A stretch of 64,000 nucleotides of DNA from Serripes groenlandicus (Eukaryota > Mollusca > Bivalvia > Cardiida > Cardiidae), in assembly GCA_031761405.1 (NCBI GenBank), contig JASEVX010000374.1, forward strand, positions 93,997 through 157,996, read 5' to 3'. Position numbers and translations under genes: made by a program. Below, in pieces: positions 32,698-44,846 of this stretch. Each line of letters begins with the position of its first letter. The stretch's first letter is position 1. The notes under the pieces were generated by a model. That model made no database searches, was not told where the DNA came from, and saw only the letters and a program-made list of their open reading frames with translations.

Positions 32698-35198
32698 TTA
32701 ACCCTTTCCCCCTCAGACGAATTTTGACGCATCTGCATCGGACAACTTTTGAAAACATTGTGGCGAAGAAGAAATTGCTCAAAACTAGCAACATCTTCTT
32801 TTGCCACTTTGTTTTTAGCTCACCTGAGCTTTGCTCAAGGTGAGTTATTGTGATCGCCTTTTGTCCGGCGTCCGGCGTCCATCGTGCGTCGTCCGTCGTG
32901 CGTCAACTTCTTCTCCTCAGTAACCAGTGGGTCAATTTGGATGAAACTTCACAGAAAGCATCCTCTCAATGACCTCACCAGATTTCCTTCAAATATTTGG
33001 GATCCATGCAGAATTCTGGTTTCGGTTTCCATGGCAACGAAATGAAAAAAACTTCAAAATTCTTCTTCTCCCAAACTGGTTGGCAGATTTTCAAATAATT
33101 TTGTAGAAATGTTCCTTGGATGACCCTCTATGAGATTCCTTCAAGCCATGTTGATTGGTCAAAAAACATGGCCGCCAGGGGGGGGCGGGGTTATTTTTCC
33201 TTATATGGCTATAGTGAAAACTTAAAAAATCTTCTCCTCCGAAAGTGTCAGGCCTATTTTCAAATAATTTTGTGGAAATGTTCCTTGGATGACCCTCTAT
33301 CAGATTCCTGCAAGCCATGTTGATTGTTCGAAAAACATGGCCGCCAGGGGGGCGGGGCTATTTTGCCTTATATGGCTATAGTGAAAACTTAAAAAATCTT
33401 CTCCTCCGAAAGTGTCAGGCCGATTTTCAAATAATTTTGTAGAAATGTTCCTTTAGTGACCAACTATCAGATTCCTTCAAGCCATGTTGATTGGTCGAAA
33501 AACATGGCCGCCAGTGGGCAGGGCTATTTTGCCTTATATGGCTATAGTGAAAACTTAAAAAATCTTCTTCTCCCAAACTGGTTGGCAGATTTTCAAATAA
33601 TTTTGTAGAAATGCTCCTTGGATGACCCTCTATTAGATTCCTTCAAGCCATGTTGATTGGTCAAAAAACATGGCCGCCAGGGGGCGGGGCTATTTTGCCT
33701 TAGATGGCTATAGTGAAAACTTAAAAAATCTTCTCCTCCCAAAGTGTCAGACCGATTTTCAAATAATTTTGTAGAAATATTCCTTGTATGACCTTCTATC
33801 AGATTCCTTCAATCCAAGTTGATTGGTTGAAAAACATGGCCACCAGGGGGGGGCGGAGCTATTTTGCCTTATGGCTATAGTGAAAAGTTAAAAATCTTCT
33901 TCTACGAAAGTGTCCGGCCGATTTTCAAATAATTTTGTAGAAATGTTCCTAGGGTGACCCTCTATCAGATTCCTTCAAGCCATGTTGATTGTTCGAAAAA
34001 CATGGCCGCCAGGGGGGCGGGGCTATTTTGCCTTATATGGCTATAGTGAAAACTTAAAAAATCTTCTCCTCCGAAAGTGTCAGGCCGATTTTCAAATAAT
34101 TTTGTAGAAATATTCCTTGTATGACCTTCTATCAGATTCCTTCAATCCAAGTTGATTGGTTGAAAAACATGGCCACCAGGGGGGGGGCGGGGCTATTTTG
34201 CCTTATGGCTATAGTGAAAAGTTAAAAATCTTCTTCTACGAAAGTGTCCGGCCGATTTTCAAATAATTTTGTAGAAATGTTCCTAGGGTGACCCTCTATC
34301 AGATTCCTTCAAGCCATGTTGATTGTTCGAAAAACATGGCCGCCAGGGGGGCGGGGCTATTTTGCCTTATATGGCTATAGTGAAAACTTAAAAAATCTTC
34401 TCCTCCGAAAGTGTCAGGCCGATTTTCAAATAATTTTGTAGAAATGTTCCTTTAGTGACCCACTATCAGATTCCTTCAAGCCATGTTGATTGGTCGAAAA
34501 ACATGGCCGCCAGTGGGCAGGGCTATTTTGCCTTATATGGCTATAGTGAAAACTTAAAAAATCTTCTTCTCCCAAACTGGTTGGCAGATTTTCAAATAAT
34601 TTTGTAGAAATGCTCCTTGGATGACCCTCTATTAGATTCCTTCAAGCCATGTTGATTGGTCAAAAAACATGGCCGCCAGGGGGCGGGGCTATTTTGCCTT
34701 ATATGGCTATAGTGAAAACTTAAAAAATCTTCTCCTCCCAAAGTGTAGGACCGATTTTCAAATAATTTTGTAGAAATATTCCTTGTATGACCTTCTATCA
34801 GATTCCTTCAATCCAAGTTGATTGGTTGAAAAACATGGCCACCAGGGGGGGCGGGGCTATTTTGCCTTATGGCTATAGTGAAAAGTTAAAAATCTTCTTC
34901 TACGAAAGTGTCCGGCCGATTTTCAAATAATTTTGTAGAAATGTTCCTAGGGTGACCCTCTATCAGATTCCTTCAAGCCAAGTTAATTGGTCGGAAACTA
35001 TGGCTGCCAGGGGGCGGGGCTTATATAGCTAAAGTGAAAAAAACCAAAAAAAACAGGTGAGCGATTCCAGGGCCATCATGGCCCTCTTGTTTACTTTTTT
35101 CAGCAATAATACCTACATTTTAAGTGTTTTTATGTGTTTTTGCCTAGATGTTTTCAAAGTTGTCTGCTGCAAATTTGTTGTATGTGTTAAAAGGTTAA
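32698..35198. mobile_element. piggyBac-like MITE split by a HINE-A element
   Basis: The left half is 32698-32816 (TTAACCCTTTCCCCCTCAG to TTTGCCACTTTGTTTTT) and the right half about 35092-35198 (to GTTGTATGTGTTAAAAGGTTAA). Joining the halves across the HINE restores the usual MITE order, so the HINE inserted into the MITE. Confidence 0.7.
32817..35091 (+). mobile_element. HINE-like element, family A, copy 4, with a 1-kb higher-order repeat
   Basis: It begins AGCTCACCTGAGC and ends CAGGTGAGCGATTCC, GGGCCATCATGGCCC, CTCTTGTT. It has about twelve core units. Diagnostic variants (CCTTTAGTGACC at 33452 and 34451, ATATTCCTTGTATGACC at about 33777 and 34776) recur 999 bp apart, showing a block duplication of about six units. 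No gene inside. Confidence 0.85.
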
Positions 35199-35281
35199 CC
35201 AGCCGAATTCCTGCAATGATAATCCTCATCCTTGATATTTGACAAATTCATTGCGTGTTATTGTTATGGACTAGTGTTTAC

Positions 35282-35507
35282 TTAACCCCTCCCTCATACG
35301 ACAATTCTGCAGCAGACGACTTTAAACGTATTTTGTCAAAACATAGAAAATCTCTATAATTGAATGGATAACTATGACGAAAAGTTGAAAACATTGTGGC
35401 AAAAGGAGAAATTGCTCGTTTTCAGCAAGATCTTCTTTTGTCACTGTTTTGAAAAAGCCGTCTGCAGCAGAGGCGTCATAAAGCGTCTATATGAGGGAAA
35501 GGGTTAA
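35282..35507. mobile_element. Complete piggyBac-like MITE (226 bp)
   Basis: TTAA at both ends, termini CCCCTCCCTCATACG and ATATGAGGGAAAGGG, arms TCTGCAGCAGACGAC and GTCTGCAGCAGAGGCG. A half copy lies at about 35640-35710. Confidence 0.7.
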
Positions 35508-35718
35508 TATTGATAATTGAGCAGCAAAGAATGTAGATCAAGATTAGTGTGCTGATCTTGATCTACAATATTTGCAATTGTGTCTTAAGGTTGTGCATAC
35601 CCTGATAAGTAGACATTGTTTATCAGTTTCCTACATACAGACTGTTTTGAAAACAGTGTTGCAAAAGGAGAATTTTTTTCGCCCTGGCCACAATGTTTTC
35701 AACTTTATCTATTGATCA

Positions 35719-37407
35719 TTAGTCGCCGGGCAGAAGCCCGCGACTTCTATTTTTAATAGGTTTTCTGAAATCACATGGGAGGGGGGATTATTATTAGAAA
35801 GAAACACATTTAGATGTCTTGAACATATTACAATTGTGTTTGTTTAAAAACACTAAGTAATGACACATCTAAAATGAAATAAATATTCCGATGTTTTAGG
35901 TATTTTCAGTTTCTTTATTTTGACTCACATTTATGTTTTTTTGTTTTATTTACAAAGACAAAACAGTCCCTATTAGCTAGACTGGTATACTTTATTTTAC
36001 ACTATATACTACATGTAATCAAAAGTCGATAACTACAAACCGTTACGTCGCAGTCTAATTTGTTTACTTACGCGCACCTGCGTGACTCGCGAATACCAAC
36101 TGCGTAGATCAATCTCCTTTGCAGAGAGCCGCTCTTTACACTCACTTACAAATAGTAAATTATAGGTGATTTAAAATGTTTATTTGGTTCGAAACAAATG
36201 AAGAAAAGAACAAACCGAGATAAAACTGGTTTTAATGGAAAAATGACTTTGAACTATAAAGAGAGTTTCAAGAACGACACCTCTGCGAATAAGAAAGAAT
36301 CGGGTCTTTCGTACAAAATGATTTCGTCCTTGACAATTTTAAATGTGTCATTTAATTCCCTAAAGGCATATTGCTTCCGATCTGCATATTGTTATGTATC
36401 ATTGACACAAGGGCGCTCATCATAATATAATTTTAAAACATGAGTAGTTTGTTGTTTTCATTATAAAAAAGGAAGGGAAGGAAAGAATTAAAATAAATTA
36501 ACATGTTGTAGGGCTAAGTTTATGTTCGAAATTAAGTTTAAATTATACAACAATTTCAATGAGATTTAACTGTTTAGTTGATATTATATTTCGAAGGTGG
36601 TATAATTTATAAATATTGGACTACATTTCAACATTTGTTAAAGTATGATATAATTAGGATGCTAAGCTAATATCATTTTGAGAAAAAGAGAAAACTCGTG
36701 TCTTCAGCGATTTAACCCTTATCTCATTGTTTTAAAAGTAGATTGCTGCAAAGGTGTCCACTGTTGACTTTAAAAGAGGAAAGGTAAAATGACGTGCTAT
36801 TGCATGCAAATCCTAAATTGTCTGTTTTGTGGTTTTATTGAAAAATAATAAAATTCAAATATTCTGACAAACATCTTGAAAAGTGTATGTGGAATTCACA
36901 AATATTATAATTATTCCTTTATGAAAGCACTGTATACATACTAAGACTAATGATTGGCAAGATTACTCATTTCCATTACTGTTTATGATCAATAATTAGT
37001 TGGTTGTGTGTATGGTCAACCTACTCTGGAATGGAGATTGATCATAAACAATGAAAGGCTTCAATTATCATTCACTTCGTTGACAAAACAATGCAAGTTA
37101 TGATACATTTTCACTTGACCCCACCCCTGATGTTCCAATATGCCCCTCAGTTGATAACTGTTTATTCAACTACTATAATGTTAGTGTTATGCATAACTGC
37201 ACTATGGATATCCGGCAACATTGATGCGTTGCATCAACTTTCTCTTGTACTTATTTTTATTGAGATCTTCCATTTTTAGCCTTAATGTTTCTGGCAGTGA
37301 AAGGATTAATTTAGATATTTTGAATGTTTCTGTATTTGTAACATATAATTTATTTGACATTGAACCGTTGAAACTCTATATATTATAAGTTTATGTTTCC
37401 CACTCAG
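35719..37407. other. No gene seen; begins at a strong hairpin
   Basis: An AGTCGCCGGGC-AGAA-GCCCGCGACT stem-loop lies at about 35722-35747, followed by AT-rich unique-looking sequence with a few short frames lacking splice context. The hairpin may mark the end of an unrecognised element. Nothing else is supported. Confidence 0.4.
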
Positions 37408-37565
37408 AGCCTGGACAGAATTTAGTACCAGAGTGGCAGTGGTTAATGGCTTACTCATCAGCCATGAAGACATCAGAGAGTTTCACATCTCACTCTGTGT
37501 GTCCAAAATCCTTCCTGTCACTCAGCACGAACATGTGTCAAGAGGAAATTGTGGATCATGTTTTT
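37408..37565 (+). CDS. HERC1-like: HERC1-like linker exon before the second RCC1 domain
   Basis: Acceptor CCACTCAG, donor TTTTT|GTAAGC. It reads PGQNLVPEWQWLMAYSSAMKTSESFTSHSVCPKSFLSLSTNMCQEEIVDHVF. It aligns loosely with the EWAWLECFSTTIKAAEALTNG ... P.SF region of HERC1 just before RLD2. Intact. A diverged partial copy lies at 24599-24712. Confidence 0.7.
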
Positions 37566-37747
37566 GTAAGCACTTTAGTATATAAGTTATCTTTGTTACG
37601 TTGAAATATTTACGACTTGTTTTTGCCATTAAGTACCTGTTTAAATCAATCATACTAATTTGAAACAGAATCGTAACCTTTGTGAGAATGGAATATTCTT
37701 ATTACAAGACATTCATATTATAAATTGATAAATTATTTTGCTGATAT

Positions 37748-37950
37748 AAACCCTCTCCCACAAACAAATGCTTTTAAAAACACTGTGGCAAAAGGAGAAA
37801 TTGCTCATGATGAGTAATTTCTCCTTTTGCCAAAATGTTTTCAAATTAATTCCAAAACAAACAATTTATATGAAGAGATTTTCTATATTTTTCTCAAGAT
37901 GATTTCAAAGTCTTCTGCTGCAGATTTGTTGTATGTGAGAAAGTGTTAAT
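37748..37950. mobile_element. piggyBac-like MITE, degenerate
   Basis: AAACCCTCTCCCACA at the left, AAAAGGAGAAATTGCTC facing GAGTAATTTCTCC in the centre, CTGCTGCAGATTTG near the right end and GAGAAAGTGTTAA. Confidence 0.55.
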
Positions 37951-38139
37951 GAAGTTTTTCATCAGAAATTTCCTTTAGAAGAGAAATGTTGGCAGACAGT
38001 AAAGAGGTTAAAGGTCAAAAGTCAAACTTTATGTTGCAAAGGGATCACTTGATTATTTAAAAGGTATTTTTGTTAATGAAAATCTATTTATTGTTAATTA
38101 GGGAATATTTTCTATGGATATGCGATAAATGGTAAATGT

Positions 38140-38314
38140 TTAACCCTTTCCCACATACAACAAATCTGCAGCAGATGACTTTGAAAACATTTAGGCAAAA
38201 ATGTGGAAGTTCTCTATAAAAGTTAGAAAAATTATTTAATAAAGTTAAAAACAAGTTTTAAAAAGATGTCTGCTGCAGAGGCATCAGAAAGCATCTGTAT
38301 CTGGGAAAGGGTTC
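38140..38314. mobile_element. piggyBac-like MITE, one end eroded
   Basis: Left end TTAACCCTTTCCCACATAC, right end CTGGGAAAGGGTTCA, with CTGCAGCAGATGAC and GTCTGCTGCAGAGGC arms. The central hairpin is shortened. Confidence 0.6.
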
Positions 38315-38454
38315 AGGCATGAAGTACAATTGTGCAGTGCTCCTGGGAAAACCAGCCACAGAGGCAGATGTATATAAAGATATGTCTGCATATTTACACT
38401 ATCAAATTCAAATGTACTCTATTTGCCTAAAGTTCATTGGAACATTTGACTGAA

Positions 38455-38642
38455 GACCATGCGGTAAATGGGGATACACAGTGGACGCAGAGATAATGAA
38501 CTGGGCAACACAGAAACCAGAGGACTGGGAAATAGGCGGTAAATGTGAGATGTATATGTTGGGCTACGAGAGGCATGGACATCTGTGCGAGGAAGGGTCG
38601 TTCTGACCCCAGTTTGTGTTGATTCCTTCTATAGCCCAACAG
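38455..38642 (+). pseudogene. HERC1-like: HERC1-like exon leading into RLD2, with in-frame stop
   Basis: The frame reads PCGKWGYTVDAEIMNWATQKPEDWEIGGKCEMYMLGYERHGHLCEEGSF, then TGA (38604-38606), then PQFVLIPSIAQQ up to a CAACAG|GTTAGT donor. HERC1 has IMSWATSRPEDWHLGGKCDVYLWGAGRHGQL and ...PSFSQAQQ at this place, so the match continues past the stop. The W of YLWG has become L. The 5' edge is approximate. Confidence 0.75.
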
Positions 38643-38973
38643 GTTAGTCATGTATGAAAATAAGACAAATCAGCAGCAGACGACTTTGAAAACATCAAAA
38701 ATGTAGAAAATATCTATAGTAAACACTACTTTTTTATTAGAGTTAAAAACATTATGATTAAAGGTGAAATTGCTCATTATGAGCAATTTCTCCTTTGACC
38801 ACCATGTTTTCTAAAGTTGTCAGCTAAAAAACATCAAAATATGTCTGCAAGTGGAATAGGTTCATAAAGAATGATATAGAGTTGCCATTTGTTATGTTTT
38901 TATGTGATATCTAGTTTTATCATTCAAAGGAAGCCCATGTCTTTTCCATGGGAGAGCCCAAGTAGCTTTCTCA

Positions 38974-39300
38974 TCAAGAAAAAGCATAATTGAAAAATTG
39001 ATGTGGAAGCATAGGATTCACGGCTTCCACCTGGCTGTGCGCTTGATCTAGGTTGTTGCTCATTTTGTTCAGATAACACCTAGTATTGCAGTAATAAAAT
39101 TTGCATTTGCAGTAGTAAAGTTTGCATTTGCAGTGTTTGAGTTTGCAGTTTTGTTTGCAGTAGTTGAGTTTGAAGTTGCCTTTGTATCTTGCAAAGAGTG
39201 AAGTGGTTTGAACATCAAGCTTTGCAGATATTAACAATTGTGCCTTTATCTGGATATGGTCTAGTAAGGAATATGTAAGTTGGCAAGAATAATACAATAG
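38974..39300. repeat. Short GTTTGCA-type tandem stretch
   Basis: TTTGCATTTGCAGTA and variants repeat around 39095-39170, giving a low-complexity cysteine/lysine-rich frame on the minus strand that I do not consider a gene. Flanks show eroded MITE pieces at 38660-38880 and 39495-39690. Confidence 0.4.
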
Positions 39301-39851
39301 ACCTTTTTAGAGACTGCTTTCAGCCTTGAAGCTAACCAATTGCATCTGTATTGTGGCCAAGTACCTCCATTCAATTTACAGAAAAATTGGTAAACAAAAA
39401 ATAAAACTTGTTTGTCAAGTAATTTTATTATAAAATTAATAGAAAATTAGATTATACTTGCACATACAGAAACTTGAGTAGGCAGGAGATATGTCTCCCA
39501 TTTTCCACATACAATATATCTGCAGCAGCAGCTTTAAAAACAACAGGGCAAACATTTGGAAAATCACCTAAAATTTAAATATCATTATTGAATAGATTTG
39601 AAAGCATTGTGGATAAAGGAGAAATTGATCATCAAAGGATTTCAAAAATCATTTTCAGCAGCTAAGGAAAATTCTTCTGCAATTGGGAAAGGGCTAATTT
39701 TAAGTAGATATGTTCTGATCTTTATCAAACTTACTTTGATAATTGGTATAATATATCAACCAAGTTTGCTACCTAATCATATTGCTAAAGACACTGGTAA
39801 ACACTTAAATAATTCATGAAGTTTTCAATCTTTTCTGTGTTTTACTTTCAG

Positions 39852-39989
39852 ATAATCTGTGGCCAGAACTGTACATTTGTATTGCAAGCCAATGGTACAG
39901 TGCTTGCATGTGGGGAAGGTAGTTATGACAGACTTGGTCAAGGAAATTCTGATGATCTGAAACTCACACTATTACCTCTGCTCTACAAG
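39852..39989 (+). pseudogene. HERC1-like: HERC1-like RLD2 exon (first RCC1 repeat) with one-base deletion
   Basis: Acceptor CTTTCAG, donor CAAG|GTTAAT. It reads IICGQNCTFVLQANGTVLACGEGSYDRLGQGNSDDLK, near-identical to HERC1 (VICGQNCTFV.QANGTVLACGEGSYGRLGQGNSDDL). A conserved Gly of the RCC1 repeat is Asp here. After LKLTL one base is missing: shifting the frame gives ITSALQ(G), the expected continuation and phase into GFVVTQL. Confidence 0.85.
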
Positions 39990-40013
39990 GTTAATTATAG
40001 TTCATAAATAGCT

Positions 40014-40224
40014 TTAACCCTTTCCCACACGCTTTCTGATGTCAACATTTGAAACCATTGTGACAAAATGAGAAATTGATCAAAACAAGCACTTTCTCCT
40101 TTTGCCACAATGCTTTCAACTTTATATGACTATCATACTTTCATTTATTAAGATGTTCCTTATTTCTACCAAGATGTTTTCATAGTCATCTGCTACCAAA
40201 TTGTTGTATGTGGGAAAAGGTTAA
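40014..40224. mobile_element. piggyBac-like MITE (211 bp)
   Basis: TTAACCCTTTCCCACAC at the left, GTGGGAAAAGGTTAA at the right, GAGAAATTGATC and ACAATGCTTTCAAC internally. It starts 24 bp after the exon donor at 39989. Confidence 0.6.
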
Positions 40225-40642
40225 AAGAATCTGTTTTAAAGGTTTAAGAAGCTAACCTTTTAAAATATGAAGAAAGACATTTTATAATTTGTGTTCAGAT
40301 AAATGACATATCAAGCTATTTAGGTTGCCTGCCGCGTCATGTAGACACATAGGGATTCCATCACATTACGCGTTCAGTAATGACTTATTGGCAGGCAACA
40401 CATGTGCTTCTTCCGACAAACTACATGTAATTAATAACCATGTTCCTTATACAGAAAACCTTTGATACTCTTGAAGTAGGGAGGTGTTTAGTTGAATAGA
40501 GTGGTACTTACATAATAATTATGCAGAGTCCACAATGTTGGTTTTCTTGCGGGACAGCTCATCAAATTATAACCCCGCTGTTTTTCGAAGAAAAAAAGGG
40601 GGGTTATTAATTTCGATTTGTCCGTCTGTCCGTCCGTCTGAC

Positions 40643-40686
<44 letters not shown>

Positions 40687-40734
40687 ACACTTCGTTTCCG
40701 TGCAATAACTGCCACAAATATGAACCGTTTTTTT

Positions 40735-41998
40735 AGCTCACCTGTGCACGAAGTGCTCAAGGTGAGTTATTGTGATCGCCCTATGTCCGGCGTCCGTTGT
40801 CCGTCGTCTGTCGTCCGTCGTCCGTCAACATTTTCTCCTCTGTAACCGGTGGGTCAACTGGGATGAAACTTCACAGAAAGCATTCTCTCAATGTCCTCAC
40901 CAGAATTCCTTAAAATTTTCGGAATCCATGCAGAATTCTGGTTTCCATGGCAACGAAATGAAAAAACTTCAAAATTCTTAAAAAATCTTCTCCTCCGAAA
41001 GTGTCAGGCCGATTTTCAAATAATTTTGTAGAAATGTTCCTCGGGTGACTTTCTATCAGATTCCTTCAAGCCATGTTGATTTGTCGAAAAACATGGCCGC
41101 CAGGGGGGGCGGGGCTATTTTTCCTTATATGGCTATAGTGCAAACTTAAAAAATCTTCTTCTCCAAAAGTGTCAGGGCGATTTTCAAATAAATTTGTAGA
41201 AATGTTCCTTGGGCGACCCTCTATCAGATTCCTTCAAGTCATGTTGATTGGTCAAAAACATGGCCGCCAGGGGGCGGGGCTATTTTGCCTTTTATGGTTA
41301 TAGTGCAAACTTAAAAAATCTTCAACATCTTCTCCTCAGTAACCGGTGGGTCAATTGGGATGAAACTTCACAGAAAGCATCCTCTCAATGACCTCACCAG
41401 AATTCCTTCAAATTTTTGGGATCCATGCAGAATTCTGGTTTCCATGGCAACGAAACGAAAAAAACTTCAAAATTCTACTTCTCCCTAACTAGTTGGCAGA
41501 TTTTGAACTTATTTTGTAGAAATGTTCCTTGGGTGACTCTCTATCAGATTCCTTGAAGCCCTGTTGATTGGTCGAAAAACATGGCCGCCAGGGGGGCGGG
41601 GCTTTTTTGCCTTATATGGCTATAGTGCAAACTTAAAAAATCTTCTCCTCCAAAAGTGTCGGGCCGATTTTCAAATAATTTTGTAGAAATGTTCCTTGGA
41701 TGACCCTCTATCAGATTCCTTCAAGCCATGTTGATTGGTCAAAAAACATGGCCGCCAGGGGGCGGGGCTATTTTGCCTTTTATTGCTATAGTGAAAACTT
41801 AAAAAATCTTCTCCTTCAAAAGTGTCAGGCCGATTTTCAAATAATTTTGTAGAAATGTTCCTAGGGTGACCCTCTATCAGATTCCTTAAAGCCAAGTTGA
41901 TTGGTTGGAAACTATGCCCGCCAGATGGCGGGGCTTATATAGCTAAAGTGAAAAAAAAAATCAGGTGAGCGATTCCAGGGCCATCATGGCCCTCTTGT
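40735..41998 (+). mobile_element. HINE-like element, family A, copy 5, nested in F
   Basis: AGCTCACCTGTGCACG start, GTCC/GTCG microsatellite at 40785-40825, about six units, a repeated leader (CAGTAACCGGTGGG at about 41336), and the standard 3' hairpin GGGCCATCATGGCCC, CTCTTGTT. Confidence 0.8.
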
Positions 41999-42322
41999 TT
42001 CAAACTTGGTAACAAGGTTAAATGCCTTTAGGGCTTGGCCAAGTTCGATCGTCACTTTCGGCAGACTTTATTTGGTGGAGTTATTGCCCCTTATTTAACA
42101 AAAAATGTTGTTTGTTGCTGTTTCCGTGCAATAACTGCCACAAATATGAACCGTTTTTTTCTTCAAACTTGGTAACAAGGTTAAATGCCTTAAGGGCTAG
42201 GCCAAGTTCGATCGTCACTTTTAGCGGACTTTATTTGGTGGAGTTATGGCCCCTTATTTAACAAAAAATGTTGTTTGTTGCTGTTTCCGTGCAATAACTG
42301 CCACAAATATGAACCGGTTTTT

Positions 42323-43643
42323 AGCTCTACTGGCCAAAGGCCAGAAGGGCTTATGTCATGGCGATGTGTCCGCCGTCCGTGCGTCCGTAAACAATTTCTT
42401 GTTAACACGATACAGTCTTCACTTTTGATTGTATCTCAACTAAACTTATACAGTAGTTAGATATCCATGAGAGCTCGGTTCCTTTCAAAAACCAGCCAGA
42501 TCCGCCCATGCATGACTGGATTATGGCCCTTGAAATGGTCAAAATTGCTATAAAAGAGCTTGTTAACACGATACAGTCTTCATGTTTGATTGTATCTCAA
42601 CCTAACTTATACAGTAGTTAGATATCCATGAGAGCTCGGTTCCTTTCGAAAACCAGCCAGATCCGCCCATGCATGACTGGATTATGGCCCTTGAAATGGT
42701 CAAAATTGCTATAAAAGACCTTGTTAACACGATACAGTCTTCACTTTTAATTGTATCTCAACCAAACTTATACAGTAGTTAGATATTCATGAGAGCTCGG
42801 TTCCTTTCGAAAACCAGCCAGATCCGCCCATGCAAGACTGGATTATGGCCCTTGAAATGGTCAAAATTGCTATAAAACAGCTTGTTAACACGATACAGTC
42901 TTCACTTTTGATTGTATCTCAACTAAACTTATACAGTAGTTAGATATCTATGAGAGCTCGGTTCCTTTTGAAAACCAGTCAGATCCGCCCATGCAAGACT
43001 GGATTATGGCCCATGAAATGGTCAAAATTGCTATAAAAGAGCTTGTTAACACGATACAGTCTTCACGTTTGATTGTATCTCAACCAAACTTATACAGTAG
43101 TTAGATATCCATGAGAGCTCGGTTCCTTTCGAAAACCAGCCAGATCCGCCCATGCATGACTGGATTATGGCCCTTGCAATGGTCAAAATTGCTATAAAAG
43201 AACTTTTTAACACGATACAGTCTTCACTTTTGATTGTATCTCAACCAAACTTATACAGTAGTAAGATATCCATGAGAGCTCGGTTCCTTTCCTAAACCAG
43301 CCAGATCCGCCCATGCAAGACTGGATTATGGCCCTTGAAATTGTCCAAATTGCTATAATTGAGCATGTGAACACAATAGAGGCTCCATTTACTATCTGAT
43401 CTTCACCAAACTTAGATAGTAGTTAAATATTGATGAGAGCTTGGTTCCTTTTGAAAACCAGCTAGATCCGCCCATGCAAGACTGGATTATGGCCCATGAA
43501 ATTGTAAAAATTGCTATAATACAGCTTGTGAACACAAAAGAGCCTCCATTTACTATCCGATCTTCACCATACATACATGCTCTGGATTGAAAATGACCAA
43601 AGAACCATACCAGTAGAGCATAGGCCCTCATGGGCCTCTTGTT
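42323..43643 (+). mobile_element. HINE-like element, family B, copy 2, nested in F
   Basis: AGCTCTACTGGCCAAAGGCC start, short GTCC/GTGCG microsatellite, about eight units of 165-170 bp, and the 3' end CCAGTAGAGC, AGGCCCTCATGGGCCT, CTTGTT. The last two units are of a different subtype, shared with the chimeric element at 28457-29509. Confidence 0.8.
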
Positions 43644-44116
43644 TTTCAAACTTGGTAACAAGGTTAAATGCCTTAAGGGCTAGGCCAAGTTCGATCATCA
43701 CTTTCGGCAGACTTCATTCGGTGGAGTTATGGCCCCTTAATTAACAAAAAATGTTGTTTGTTGCCGTTTCCGTGCAATAACTGCCACAAATGTGAACCGT
43801 TTTTTTTCAAACTTGGTAACAACGTTAAATGCCTTAAGGGCTAGGCGAAGTTCGATCGTCACTTTGGGCGGACTTTATTCGGTGGAGTTATGGCCCCTTA
43901 ATTAACAAACAATGTTGTTTGTTGCTGTTTTCGTGCAATAACTGCCACAAATGTGAACAGTTTTTTGTCAAACTTAGTAACAACGTTAAATGCCTTAAGG
44001 GCTAGGCCAAGTTCGATCGTCACTTTCGGTAGACTTTATTTGGTGGAGTTATTTAACAAAAAATGTTGTTTGTTGCTGTTTCCGTGCAATAACTGCCACA
44101 AATGTGAACCGTTTTT

Positions 44117-44846
44117 TATACGACCGTTTCTTAAAAATGGTACGTATTATGGTATGGTCATGTCCGTCCGTTCGGGTTTTCCGCACTTTTTTCCTACATA
44201 CTTTGAGCCATTGAGCTGAAATGTATAAGGCTTTGTAGTGATGTGTCACAGATCAAGTTCATATTTCCTGAGATTTCGTAAATTTTTGAATGAGTTATGC
44301 CCCTTTTTGGACTTAGAATATTTGTTTTCCGCACTTTTTTTCTACATGCATTGAGCTATTGAGCTGAAATTTTGTATAAGGCTTTGTAATGATGTGTCAC
44401 ACATCAAGTTCACATTTCCTGGGATTTCATCAATTTTTAAATGAGTTATGCCCCTTTTGGGACTTAGAATATTTGTTTTCCGCACTTTTTTTCTACATGC
44501 TTCGAGCTATTGAGCTGAAATTTTGTATAAGGCTTTGTAGTGATGTGTCACAGATCAAGTTCATATTTCCTGGGATTTCGTCAATTTTTGAATGAGTCAT
44601 GCCCCTTTTTGGACTTAGAATATTTGTTTTCCGCACTTTTTTTCTACATGCTTTGATGTATTGAGCTGAAATTATGTATATGGCTTTGTAATCAAGTGTC
44701 ACAGATCAAGTTCACATTTCTTTGAATTTCGTCAATTTTTGAATGAGTTATGCCCCTTTTTGGACTTAAGATATTTGTCAAATTCTGCATGAGTTGCAAA
44801 GAAGTTCCTGACGGGCGTATTATGTACCGTTTGCGGTACTCTTGTT
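44117..44846 (+). mobile_element. HINE-like element, family G, nested in F
   Basis: It begins TATACGACCGTTTC with GGTACGTATTATGG and a short GTCC microsatellite. Four units of about 170 bp contain TTTTCCGCACTTTTTT and GAGTTATGCCCCTTTT. It ends ACGGGCGTATTATG, hairpin GTACCGTTTGCGGTAC and TCTTGTT. Confidence 0.8.

Noticed and set aside
36198..36425. A 75-codon basic open frame
   Set aside because: No splice context, no motif, and composition as in surrounding AT-rich sequence.
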